Below are positions 8,857 to 16,646 of a stretch of 64,000 bases of DNA, one piece after another (position 1 is the stretch's first letter; the number at the start of each line of letters is the position of its first letter). A model generated the notes under the pieces. The model worked only from the letters and a program-made list of their open reading frames with translations. It was not told the DNA's origin and ran no database searches. This stretch comes from Pelodictyon luteolum. GTDB lineage: Bacteria; Bacteroidota; Chlorobiia; Chlorobiales; Chlorobiaceae. Both the position numbers and the translations under genes were made by a program. Location: NCBI RefSeq assembly GCF_001622165.1, contig NZ_LVWG01000021.1, positions 1 through 64,000 of the forward strand, read 5' to 3'.

Positions 8857-9176
8857 AGCGGGGCGAGCTCGTCTCCATTGCATTATCAGGCGACTACGGC
8901 AAGCCACGCCCTGCCCTCGTCGTTCAGTCTGATTTCTTTTCTGAACATCCTTCTGTGACGGTGCTGCCCGTGACCAGCGAACTTCGTTCAGCGCCGTTGT
9001 TTCGCATTGAGATTCCTCCGACGGCAGACAACAACCTGAAAAAGCTTTCCCAAGTGATGGTGGATAAAATCCAGACCGTCCCTTCTGAAAAGGTGGGGCC
9101 TGTTTTTGGACGGCTCGATGATACAAGCTTACTCGCCATTAACCGGGCATTGGCTTTGTGGCTGGGGTTTGCGTAG
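8853..9176 (+). CDS. MazF/PemK-family mRNA interferase toxin
   Basis: 107-residue PemK-like protein. MazF toxins are ribonucleases that cut mRNA at short sequences. The N-terminus MKRGELVSIALSGDYGKPRPALVVQSD is diagnostic: a beta-barrel start with the conserved GKPRPALVVQ. It is followed by VTVLPVTSEL and, in the C-terminal half, SQVMVDKIQTVP, all typical. It overlaps the antitoxin stop by four bases and is full length. The toxin looks intact. Confidence 0.92.
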   Translation: MKRGELVSIALSGDYGKPRPALVVQSDFFSEHPSVTVLPVTSELRSAPLFRIEIPPTADNNLKKLSQVMVDKIQTVPSEKVGPVFGRLDDTSLLAINRALALWLGFA

Positions 9177-9425
9177 GCTTGCCCCACCAATCATTCACGA
9201 CCGCGTTGATTACGCAGCCTTTTGTTAAGCCCGTCCCAACCATCGATTACATCCGTTCTCCAAGGCCGAAGGATCGCCAAGGATGTAGGTTTCGCCAAAC
9301 CTCGAACACATTGCAGCCCTTCGATGGAAAGTGTTCTCGAGTTGACCCGAAAGGCGCTTCACCATTCTTCTGCATGTGGTATTAATCCTAGCCTTGCCGT
9401 TTTCCTCAACCAGAACGCAGCGCCT
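9177..9425. other. region after mazF without a supported gene
   Basis: No open frame here resembles a known protein. It belongs to the middle part of the first repeat-bounded unit (8362-9954). Confidence 0.4.
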
Positions 9426-9461
9426 TGCATGGTACTGAGTAAATCTACTCAGTACCATGCA
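9426..9461. repeat. perfect 16-bp inverted repeat, 4-base loop
   Basis: TGCATGGTACTGAGTA (9426-9441), loop AATC, then its exact complement (9446-9461). There is no T-run on either side, so it is not an ordinary intrinsic terminator. It lies just past the 3' end of a leftward decayed coding sequence. Confidence 0.9.
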
Positions 9462-9479
9462 GGGCAGCTCTGTTTGGTG

Positions 9480-9750
9480 CAAGCGTGACAATGCGTGAGC
9501 TTCACTCCAACTGCATTCGTAGGGCGGTCCGGCCGCCATGGGCTGCCGGATGCGGTATCCCATCAGCCTGATAGCCATTTCGGCGATTCTGCCCCATACG
9601 AGCCAGCTGCGGGAGGTTCAGCTCGATGGAGTCGTAGATGTGGATGATTCCTTTGTTGGGGTGGGGGGAGATGGCCGTGGAGCGTGATGAGGTTGGGGTT
9701 ACTGGTTTGATGAGATTCTGCAGGCGCTGGAGATGGGCGGTGTGATGCAT
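9480..9750 (-). pseudogene. leftward unknown coding remnant, frameshifted
   Basis: From the ATG at 9750, the minus strand reads MHHTAHLQRLQNLIKP, later IYDSIELNLPQLARMG. Near 9580 a second frame takes over with IAEMAIRLMGYRIRQPMA and SWSEAHALSRLHQTEL. The two segments look like one protein separated by a frameshift, because both have ordinary composition and abut. I do not recognise the family. The start lies 46 bases inside the left edge of repeat B copy 1, where the intact ATPase starts beside repeat B copy 2. Confidence 0.35.
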
Positions 9751-9795
9751 TTTCCTGTAAGCCCTGATTTCAATTCGGCTGCAGGGCTTTTGCCG

Positions 9796-9954
9796 GTTAT
9801 GCAATTTTCAAGTTCAACTTGAATATTACATACTTCAGAACAAGTACCAAACAGAAACCCGTAGGATGCATCATAACAACCGACGCGGCTTCCAGTCCCT
9901 GTCTTCATCCTTCAGGGTGCCATTCTTTCTACCATGCAGGCGGGAACAGCATAA
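9796..9954. repeat. 159-bp direct repeat B, copy 1
   Basis: Nearly identical to 11386-11544, with three visible substitutions. It contains a 17-bp near-palindrome, TTCAAGTT-C-AACTTGAA, at 9807-9823. The right end joins repeat A copy 2 with a two-base overlap. Confidence 0.95.
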
Positions 9955-10033
9955 ACACGTCTTCGAATGCCACCACAAAGAGAGCGGCGCATTTTCGTAC
10001 TGGAGAGACCCTTCCACCCAGCATGAGATTGAT
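9953..10033. repeat. 81-bp direct repeat A, copy 2
   Basis: Second copy of the block at 8362-8442. Here the coding sequence continues into the C-terminal end of the ATPase. Confidence 0.9.
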
Positions 10034-10212
10034 GTCATCGCCGACACAGGCGAACGACTCGTGCCGTTCGAGGTCAAGTTCATGGACGGTGCTATAGAGG
10101 CCGGGAACCTGAAAAAACTGAAAGCATTCTGCAGGACCCGCTCCGTCGAGGGCGGGTGTGTAATCACCCGTGATGCCGCTAAGGGCTCCCGGGTGTCGTT
10201 GCCCCCCTCCCC
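9953..10212 (+). pseudogene. AAA/DUF4143 ATPase, C-terminal part
   Basis: Continues the frame of repeat A: HVFECHHKESGAFSYWRDP, HEIDVIADTGERLVPFEVKF, then NLKKLKAFC and GGCVITRDAAKG. This is the nuclease-like C-terminal fold of DUF4143 ATPases. It has no start, no ATPase domain and no clear stop before it runs into the 3' end of the convergent ATPase gene at 10215. Together with 7787-8442 it represents one ancestral gene, now separated by 1.5 kb. Confidence 0.8.
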
Positions 10213-10214
10213 CC

Positions 10215-11384
10215 TCATCCATGCTCATCGACGAGCCTTGAGGCGCTTTGGTAGCCGATCACATCGACATCACTCCGCCGTTGGTGTTCCGTGCCGCCAT
10301 AGATCAGGCTTAACGTCTGAACGCGTTCACCGAGCGTGTTATGGACAGCGTGCAACGAGGTAAAGGCCTCCTTCGCAACAGTCATTCCTGATTTAATTTC
10401 GGCAAGACCGATCTTCTCCCCATCTTCAAAGAGCAGGTCAACCTCCCTGCCGTTGCTGTCCCGGTAAAAAAAGAGACGGGAGTGCCGCCCCAGATTTTTC
10501 TGCCTCTTCACGACCTCCAGGACAACCAGATTCTCGAACAGGTTCCCTCGAAGGGGGTGTGAAGCCAGATGCGTTTCATCACGGATGCCGATAAGCCAGG
10601 CGGCCAGACCCACATCACAAAAGTAGAGCTTGGGTGATTTGGTCAGGCGCTTGCCAATGTTGGCGAACCATGGAGGGAGAAGGAAAACGATAAAAGATGC
10701 CTCAAGAACGCTCATCCATGCCCTTGCCGTCTGGCTCGAAATGCCCGAGTCGGCCGCGAGACTCTGTAGGTTCAGAAGCTGACCGGTCCTGCCGGCGGCA
10801 AGACGCACAAAGGTTTCGAATGCGCTGAGATTGCGGAGCTGCATCAGTTCGCGAAGATCCCTTTCAATGTATGTTGCAAAATAGTCTCCGAGCAGGACCG
10901 TCGGATCAAGCCTGTCGGCATGGATGCGCGGGTATCCTCCGGCATAAAGCATTCGGTTGATGGAGGTGTCGGCGCCAGCGCCCTGCAGCTCCGCAATGGA
11001 GAGGGGGAGAAGTTCGAGCAGAGCCGTACGACCTGCCAGAGATTGGCTGACGCTACGACTAAGCTCGAAGTGATGGCTGCCAGTCAGGATGAACTCGCCT
11101 TTGCGGTTATGCAGGTCAACCCGGACCTGAAGCCAGGAAAGCAGTTCGGGCACTCTCTGAATCTCATCAAGAACGGCTCCCTCGGGAAACTGCTCAAGGT
11201 ACCCCCGGGGGTCGGACTGTGCAAATGTCCTCGTATCCGGCCGTTCGAGGTTGCTGTATGGCTTTTCTGGAAAGCATTGCCTACAGAGAGTCGTTTTTCC
11301 AGATTGGCGGGGCCCGGTGAGGGTGACGATCGGGTACTGCCTTGACCTCTCCTTCATGGTAGGAGCAAGATGTCTTTGGATCAT
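10215..11384 (-). CDS. AAA_14/DUF4143 ATP-binding protein
   Basis: 389-residue protein with an AAA_14 ATPase domain (Walker A TGPRQSGKTTL, Lys30; Walker B region AVLDEIQRVPELL; sensor ILTGSHHFEL) and a C-terminal DUF4143 domain (YIERDLRELMQLRN, LYFCDVGLAAWLIG, FYRDSNGREVDLLFE). The family is common and patchily distributed in bacteria and archaea, and its function is not established. ATG 11384 is chosen because conserved sequence begins there; the frame is open upstream into repeat B but that stretch (about 38 residues) is repeat-derived. The 5' end abuts repeat B copy 2, whose palindrome may carry the promoter/operator. The gene looks intact. Confidence 0.9.
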   Translation of the reverse strand: MIQRHLAPTMKERSRQYPIVTLTGPRQSGKTTLCRQCFPEKPYSNLERPDTRTFAQSDPRGYLEQFPEGAVLDEIQRVPELLSWLQVRVDLHNRKGEFILTGSHHFELSRSVSQSLAGRTALLELLPLSIAELQGAGADTSINRMLYAGGYPRIHADRLDPTVLLGDYFATYIERDLRELMQLRNLSAFETFVRLAAGRTGQLLNLQSLAADSGISSQTARAWMSVLEASFIVFLLPPWFANIGKRLTKSPKLYFCDVGLAAWLIGIRDETHLASHPLRGNLFENLVVLEVVKRQKNLGRHSRLFFYRDSNGREVDLLFEDGEKIGLAEIKSGMTVAKEAFTSLHAVHNTLGERVQTLSLIYGGTEHQRRSDVDVIGYQSASRLVDEHG

Positions 11385-11385
11385 T

Positions 11386-11544
11386 GTTATGCAATTTTCA
11401 AGTTCAACTTGAATATTACATACTTCAGAACAAGTACCAAACAGAAACCCGTAGGATGCATCATAACAACCGACGCGGCTTCCAGTGCCTGTCTTCATCC
11501 ATCAGGGTGCCATTCTTTCTACCATGCAGGCGGGGACAGCATAA
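11386..11544. repeat. 159-bp direct repeat B, copy 2
   Basis: Second copy of 9796-9954. Its left edge lies 2 bases before the start codon of the leftward ATPase gene, so it probably supplies that gene's 5' region; the palindrome is at 11397-11413. Confidence 0.95.
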
Positions 11545-11750
11545 TGACCAGATAACGATAACCATCATTTAGAAAGAACACATATACAGCAATAAACAGT
11601 TATCCTCAAAGAAGGAGTATTCTACCCTGTGGATTCAAATTTCGGGGTCTTCATGGACTCATGTCCCGACCGGCGGGGCCAACAGCTGATACTGCGGCGG
11701 GAAGCCCTTCCTGCAGAAGAACAGAGGCGTCATCCCATGGCACCCGGTGC
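11545..11750. other. spacer without a supported gene
   Basis: Lies between repeat B copy 2 and the hipA remnant. No convincing coding is seen. Confidence 0.4.
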
Positions 11751-11945
11751 ATGACAATGCTGCACCATATCGATAGCGATGATGCCGGTTATCTGGAAAT
11801 CGCGGAGTTCATTGCTTCATACGGGGAACCTGCAGCTGTCAACCAGGACCTGCATGAGCTTTTCACCCGGACTGCATTCAATGTCGATACAGCACATCGC
11901 GACCTTCATCTGAGAAACCATCTGTTTCTCCGCTCGCCGGAGCGG
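11751..11945 (+). pseudogene. hipA remnant
   Basis: About 65 residues match the middle of HipA-type kinases: MTMLHHIDSDDAGYLEIAEF and then a degraded catalytic segment, AHRDLHLRNHLFL, which corresponds to the family pattern of a D-DHLRNH-type loop. The N-terminal domain and the C-terminal metal site are absent. It is a different HipA lineage from the intact one at 6465, whose equivalent loop is DGHAKNF. This suggests an older, decayed HipA module at this edge of the island. Confidence 0.6.
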
Positions 11946-11982
11946 ATGGAGGCTTTCCCCCGTTTCCCGAACCCCGCCCCGT

Positions 11983-14088
11983 TCAGGGGCGGGTATCCTC
12001 GATCTTGGCCTGTTTGCGGATGGAAGCGAAGTATTCGCTGAAGAGCTGTTCCTGCTTCATCTGCAGGAGACGGGGGGCGACAGCCGCTTTTTCAAGGGCG
12101 GGGTCCAGCCCTTCGGGAAGGGCTTTCTTCTGCACCATGAAGACGGCAAAGCCGTCATTACCCCTGACAGGCAGGGAGAGCTTCTGCACCGGCATGCCGG
12201 CCATGGCTTCCACAAGGGGACGGTCAACCCCGTAGCCCGGGATGAACCCGTCGCTCCAGCGGATGTCGTCGGCAGTGAAGAGGCTGAAGTTCTTGTCCGC
12301 GGCAGCGATCTTCTGCAGCGTGGCGCCGGGAACCGAGACCAGCGCCTGCAGCTTCTTTTTGATGAACTCCCCCTTTTTCTCCCGTTTCAGTTCCGTGGTA
12401 ATGGCCGATTCAAGCTCATCGTCAAGCTTGCGGTAACCGGTGTCGTTCTTCCCGGTAAGGCTCATGACATAGAATCCCCGCTCGGTATCAAGTACGTCGG
12501 AGAGATCCCCCTCACCGGCCTTGAAGGCGAATGAAGCAATCTTTTCGCTGTAGCCGATGGAGGGAATCGGCATGTTGCGGGTGAAGTCGCCGGTTTTGGC
12601 AATCTCGCGTTTTTCAGTTTCGGCTGTCTTCGCAAATCCCTTATCCTTCGCATCCATCTGGAACGCCATGGCGATGCGCCGCACGCTTTCAGTGGTTTCG
12701 GAAGAAGGACGGATGCTGCGGGTAAGGGCGGAGCCGATAAATGCGCTGCTGTCAAACCCTTCAACCTTTATGATATGAAAGCCGAAGCGGGTTGCAACCG
12801 GACCGACAATCGTTCCCGGCGCTGCCTTGAAGACCGCATCGGCGAACTCCGGCACCATGCGATCACTCCGGAACCAGCCAAGCTGGCCACCGCTCCGGGC
12901 GCTGCCGGGGTCAGCGGAGTAGCGGCTTGCAAGGTCAGCAAACGAAGCACCGGCTTTGAGCTGCCGGAGAATCATCTCCGCCTTCGCCTGTGCCTGCAGG
13001 AGCTCGGCCCTGTTAGCGGGGTTGAAGCCGATGAGGATGTGCGACGCACGGGCCAGGGGTCGTGGAGCCGTCACGATCTGCTTCACCTTCAGAAGCCAGT
13101 AGGCTCCCTGGTCTGCGACGGGGCCGATCATCCCGCCCGGCCGCATGGAAGGGGAGCCGAAAACAGCAGAACCTGCTGCAGGTGAAAAAGCGGAACGGTC
13201 AAACACCATGTCGGCACCACGGGACTCGTCGCTCTGCACCGACACGAACGCGCTGTCGGAGGAGGCAGAGGCAAAGTCGCTCCTGAGTGACTCGAGTTCA
13301 CTGCGGGCCAGCAGACTGTCCTTTGCTGAAGGAACGAGCGGGAAGAAGACGTACTCAGCCGAACGCGAAGGAGGCTGAGGGAACATCTCCTTGTGCTCGT
13401 CATAATACTTCCGCAGTTCATCATCCTTCACCGGGAAGCTGGCATCATCTCCGGCGTAGCTGTAGGGAACGGGGATGAACGAAGCCGACATGCGGGTGTA
13501 CTGGCGGCGGACGAGTTCATCGACCTCCCGGTCCGTCACGTGCGCCATCGTGCCGAGCGCACGAAGCAGCTTCTGGATCTTCAGTTCACGGCGGATGATG
13601 TCCTCGACCTGTACCCACATTTCCTTGTTCCGGGGATCCTTGCGGGCGCTGTCAAGCCGTGCGCGGTCGATGGCGCCGGTAGCGGGGTCCATGAAGTTGC
13701 GTGCGATGATCTGGGGCGGATCGGGGCGCTGGATGGCAGCCAGGATTTCAGAATCTTCGATGGTGATCCGGAACTTCCGGAACTGCTCTTCAAGCAGCTT
13801 CTGGTCGACAAGGGTGTTCCAGGCCTGTTCCTTGAGACCAAGCTCCGCTTCGGGCGAGATGTCGCCGCCGGGGTTGCTCTGGCGGTAGTTTTCGCTGTAC
13901 TGGCGGTAGATTTCCTCATACTCGCTGTAGGGCACCGGCGTGCCGTTTACCTTTCCCGCCTGTCCGTTGCGGCCGGCAGGACCGCTGAAGTTCATGCCCC
14001 ATTCGAAAACGATGAGTGCGAGAAATGCGGCAAGGAGCGTGTAGAGGATGATATGCGTTTTATCGCGCATGCTCGTCATGAGTGCCAT
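11983..14088 (-). CDS. PpiD-like periplasmic peptidyl-prolyl isomerase chaperone
   Basis: 701-residue membrane-anchored folding factor. A single N-terminal segment (about 11-31, HIILYTLLAAFLALIVFEW) anchors it, followed by a SurA_N/PpiD chaperone region (about 45-190) and a parvulin PpiC domain at about 346-444 (RASHILIGF, then SGGQLGWF and GFHIIKVEG). In E. coli PpiD sits at the inner membrane near the Sec translocon and handles newly exported proteins. The remaining C-terminal third contains a further chaperone-like region. The next leftward gene upstream is pcm, 33 bases away. Confidence 0.9.
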   Translation of the reverse strand: MALMTSMRDKTHIILYTLLAAFLALIVFEWGMNFSGPAGRNGQAGKVNGTPVPYSEYEEIYRQYSENYRQSNPGGDISPEAELGLKEQAWNTLVDQKLLEEQFRKFRITIEDSEILAAIQRPDPPQIIARNFMDPATGAIDRARLDSARKDPRNKEMWVQVEDIIRRELKIQKLLRALGTMAHVTDREVDELVRRQYTRMSASFIPVPYSYAGDDASFPVKDDELRKYYDEHKEMFPQPPSRSAEYVFFPLVPSAKDSLLARSELESLRSDFASASSDSAFVSVQSDESRGADMVFDRSAFSPAAGSAVFGSPSMRPGGMIGPVADQGAYWLLKVKQIVTAPRPLARASHILIGFNPANRAELLQAQAKAEMILRQLKAGASFADLASRYSADPGSARSGGQLGWFRSDRMVPEFADAVFKAAPGTIVGPVATRFGFHIIKVEGFDSSAFIGSALTRSIRPSSETTESVRRIAMAFQMDAKDKGFAKTAETEKREIAKTGDFTRNMPIPSIGYSEKIASFAFKAGEGDLSDVLDTERGFYVMSLTGKNDTGYRKLDDELESAITTELKREKKGEFIKKKLQALVSVPGATLQKIAAADKNFSLFTADDIRWSDGFIPGYGVDRPLVEAMAGMPVQKLSLPVRGNDGFAVFMVQKKALPEGLDPALEKAAVAPRLLQMKQEQLFSEYFASIRKQAKIEDTRP

Positions 14089-14121
14089 AAGACTTCCCTG
14101 TGTATGGTTGCTGCTTTTGTG

Positions 14122-14790
14122 TTACGATTGTTCCTGTTCTTCTTCCCAGCCTTCCCTGCCGATGAGCGGCACGAAGGCGAATTCATGATACCGTTCCCTC
14201 AGAAAGACCTCGCCGCGGCGGGTAATGACGGTCATCTGCTGCACATCCATCCCCCCGAGCGGAATGACGAGGCACCCGTTGTCCGAAAGCTGGCGGAGGA
14301 GCGCTTCGGGCTCCTTCGGTGCTGCGGCGGTGACCAGGACGGCGTTGAAGGGGGCCTCCTCCGGCCAACCCTCTGAGCCGTCCCCGAGTTTTGCTGCAAC
14401 GGGGAGGGCAAACCGCCTGAAGCGCCCCAGGGCATCACTGTAGAGCGGCAGGACCCTCTCGATGGTAAAGACCCTGTAGCCCATGGCATCGAGGATGGCC
14501 GACTGGTAACCCGATCCGGTGCCGACCTCCAGCACCTTGCCGGACGGCACCCTGTCGGCAAGCAGGCTCGTCATGTAGGCCACCGTATAGGGCTGCGAGA
14601 TGGTCTGGCCGTGCCCGATGGGCCACGCCGCATCGTCGTAGGCGTGCTCCCGCTCGCTTTCGGGGAAAAAAAGGTGGCGGCGGACCTCCAGGAACGCCTC
14701 GAGGACCCTTGCATTCATGATGCCTGAGCGCCGAAGTCCCTCGACCATCTCCCTGCGCCTTCCGTCAAATACCGATTCGCTCCATTCCAT
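14122..14790 (-). CDS. pcm: protein-L-isoaspartate O-methyltransferase
   Basis: Uses S-adenosylmethionine to methylate L-isoaspartyl residues so that damaged proteins can be repaired. The 222-residue protein has the family motif GQTISQP (61-67) and the SAM-binding LEVGTGSGYQSAIL (87-100). Length and order match the family. It lies directly upstream of ppiD, with about 33 bases between, so both may form one unit concerned with envelope protein quality. Confidence 0.95.
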   Translation of the reverse strand: MEWSESVFDGRRREMVEGLRRSGIMNARVLEAFLEVRRHLFFPESEREHAYDDAAWPIGHGQTISQPYTVAYMTSLLADRVPSGKVLEVGTGSGYQSAILDAMGYRVFTIERVLPLYSDALGRFRRFALPVAAKLGDGSEGWPEEAPFNAVLVTAAAPKEPEALLRQLSDNGCLVIPLGGMDVQQMTVITRRGEVFLRERYHEFAFVPLIGREGWEEEQEQS

Positions 14791-14885
14791 ACCTGAAATC
14801 CTTTATCTTTAGAGACACAGGCGCAGGGGGAACGCTCCGCTAATATTGCATCAAAAGGGGAAAAAGCCAAACAAAGAGAGCCGCC

Positions 14886-15461
14886 ATGAGCGAACTGCAG
14901 TGCACGATACTGGGTGAAGGGTGCAGGATGGGAACCTACATCCTCTTCATCCGCCTCAAGGCTCCGCTCCTGATTCCGTTCGGGCGGTTCATGGGCGGCC
15001 GACCCGTCGAGGCCCCGGAGGGCGACTACGTCTACGTCGGCTCAGCTCTCGGAGAGCGGGCCTCGGGTTCACCGCTTGCCCTGCGCCTCTTGCGTCACGC
15101 CTCCCGTTCAGGCAAAAAACCCGCGCACCCGATCCGGCGCCTTATGCTCCGGGAGTTCCAGGCCGCCGGCCTCACAAGCGGACCTTCCGCCCGCCACCCC
15201 CTTAAACATCTCCGCTGGCACGTCGACTACCTGCTCGAGCGGCGGGAAGCTGAACTCTTCCGGGTAATCGCAATCCGCAGCCCCCTGCGGCTCGAGGACG
15301 CGCTCTCCGTCGTCCTGAACACGCACCCTGCCGCCGAAGCCCTCGCTCCCCGTCTCGGGGCTCAGGACCGTAAACAGGGCGCACACCTGCTCCGGCTTTA
15401 CGACACCGCGGCCGTCATGGCCGACATGGAGAACGCTGCGCTCCATCTGACGGGGAACTGA
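14886..15461 (+). CDS. DUF123 (GIY-YIG-like) protein
   Basis: Belongs to the DUF123 group, a GIY-YIG-related fold sometimes fused to endonuclease III in archaea. The core begins with GTYILFIRL (residues 16-24), passes through GDYVYVGSALG and ends with the LRWHVDYLL segment and the LEDALSV pattern. No glycosylase domain is fused here (191 residues). The start at ATG 14886 has only a weak ribosome site; an alternative at 14931, before the conserved GTYIL, is plausible. It is divergent from pcm. Confidence 0.75.
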   Translation: MSELQCTILGEGCRMGTYILFIRLKAPLLIPFGRFMGGRPVEAPEGDYVYVGSALGERASGSPLALRLLRHASRSGKKPAHPIRRLMLREFQAAGLTSGPSARHPLKHLRWHVDYLLERREAELFRVIAIRSPLRLEDALSVVLNTHPAAEALAPRLGAQDRKQGAHLLRLYDTAAVMADMENAALHLTGN

Positions 15462-15465
15462 AGAA

Positions 15466-16419
15466 CTACTCCTCCAGACGGCCGAGCAGTGCGGCGACGA
15501 ACTGCCGGCGGTCGAAGAGCTGCAGGTCGTCGATCTTCTCTCCCACACCGATGTACTTCACCGGCAGCTTGAGTTCCCGCGATATAGAGAGCACGATGCC
15601 GCCTTTGGCCGTACCGTCAAGCTTGGTGACAATGATACCCGTCACATGCACGAACTTCATGAACTCCCGGGCCTGCTGCACGGCGTTCTGGCCGGTGGTG
15701 CCGTCAAGCACCAGCAGCACCTCGTGCGGGGCCTCGGGGATCTTCTTTTTGGCCACCCGCATGATCTTGGCAAGCTCCTCCATCAAATGACTCTTGTTGT
15801 GCAGCCGGCCTGCCGTATCGACCAGCACCACGTCAGTGCCGCGCGCCACGGCCGAGCTGACGGCATCGAACACCACCGAGGCGGGATCTGCACCCTGCCC
15901 CTGGCCGATGAGCGGCACGCCGGCCCGTTCGGCCCATACCTGCAGCTGCTCATAGGCCGCTGCGCGGAACGTGTCAGCGGCGGCAATGACCACCTTCTTC
16001 CCCGCCCGCTCGTAGTTGGAGGCAAGCTTGGCCACGCTCGTGGTCTTGCCCGCGCCGTTCACCCCCACGATGAGGATTACATGGGGCCTGGCCGCAAGCG
16101 GTGCGTCGAACTCGACCGGATGCTCAAGGCTGCTGTCCCTGAGCATGCCCGAGATTTCATCGAGCAGCATCCGGTTCAGCTCTTCTTCAGAACGGTAGGT
16201 CTCCCGTTTCGCCCGCAGGGTGATGGCCTCGACGATGTCGAGCGTCATCTCCACGCCGACATCCGCCCCGACGAGGATGTTTTCGAGTTCCTCAAGGAAC
16301 TCGTCATCTATTTCCGTTTTACCCTTCGTCACCACAGCCAGCTTCTCGCGAAGCGTCTCGCGCGTCTTGCCGAGCCCTTCAGTCAGCCGTGAGAGTTTGA
16401 ACTTGTCAAAAAAACCCAT
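15466..16419 (-). CDS. ftsY: signal recognition particle receptor FtsY
   Basis: GTPase that docks SRP-ribosome complexes at the membrane for co-translational insertion. The N domain is followed by the G domain with GVNGAGKTTSVAKL (119-132), DTFRAAAYEQL (149-159), DTAGR (201-205) and TKLDGTAKGG. At 317 residues it lacks the long acidic A region of E. coli FtsY, as is common outside Proteobacteria. It ends 5 bases from the convergent DUF123 gene. Confidence 0.97.
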   Translation of the reverse strand: MGFFDKFKLSRLTEGLGKTRETLREKLAVVTKGKTEIDDEFLEELENILVGADVGVEMTLDIVEAITLRAKRETYRSEEELNRMLLDEISGMLRDSSLEHPVEFDAPLAARPHVILIVGVNGAGKTTSVAKLASNYERAGKKVVIAAADTFRAAAYEQLQVWAERAGVPLIGQGQGADPASVVFDAVSSAVARGTDVVLVDTAGRLHNKSHLMEELAKIMRVAKKKIPEAPHEVLLVLDGTTGQNAVQQAREFMKFVHVTGIIVTKLDGTAKGGIVLSISRELKLPVKYIGVGEKIDDLQLFDRRQFVAALLGRLEE

Positions 16420-16646
16420 ATGCAGTCATGTTAATCCAGCCCCGAAAGGCAATTGAGTTCCCCCACGCGGCGCACCCATTGCAGCCGATCCAGTCAATAT
16501 AACGAGCACTCCAGCCATAACGGCATGCCACCCTGCATAAAAAAAGCGGCAGTCTCTCTCTCTCTCTAAACCCGCCCCGTCCGTCGAGGCCCGGTGCGGC
16601 AAGCGGCCGGTTGCGCTCGAATGGTACAACACCTCACGAAGCAGCC

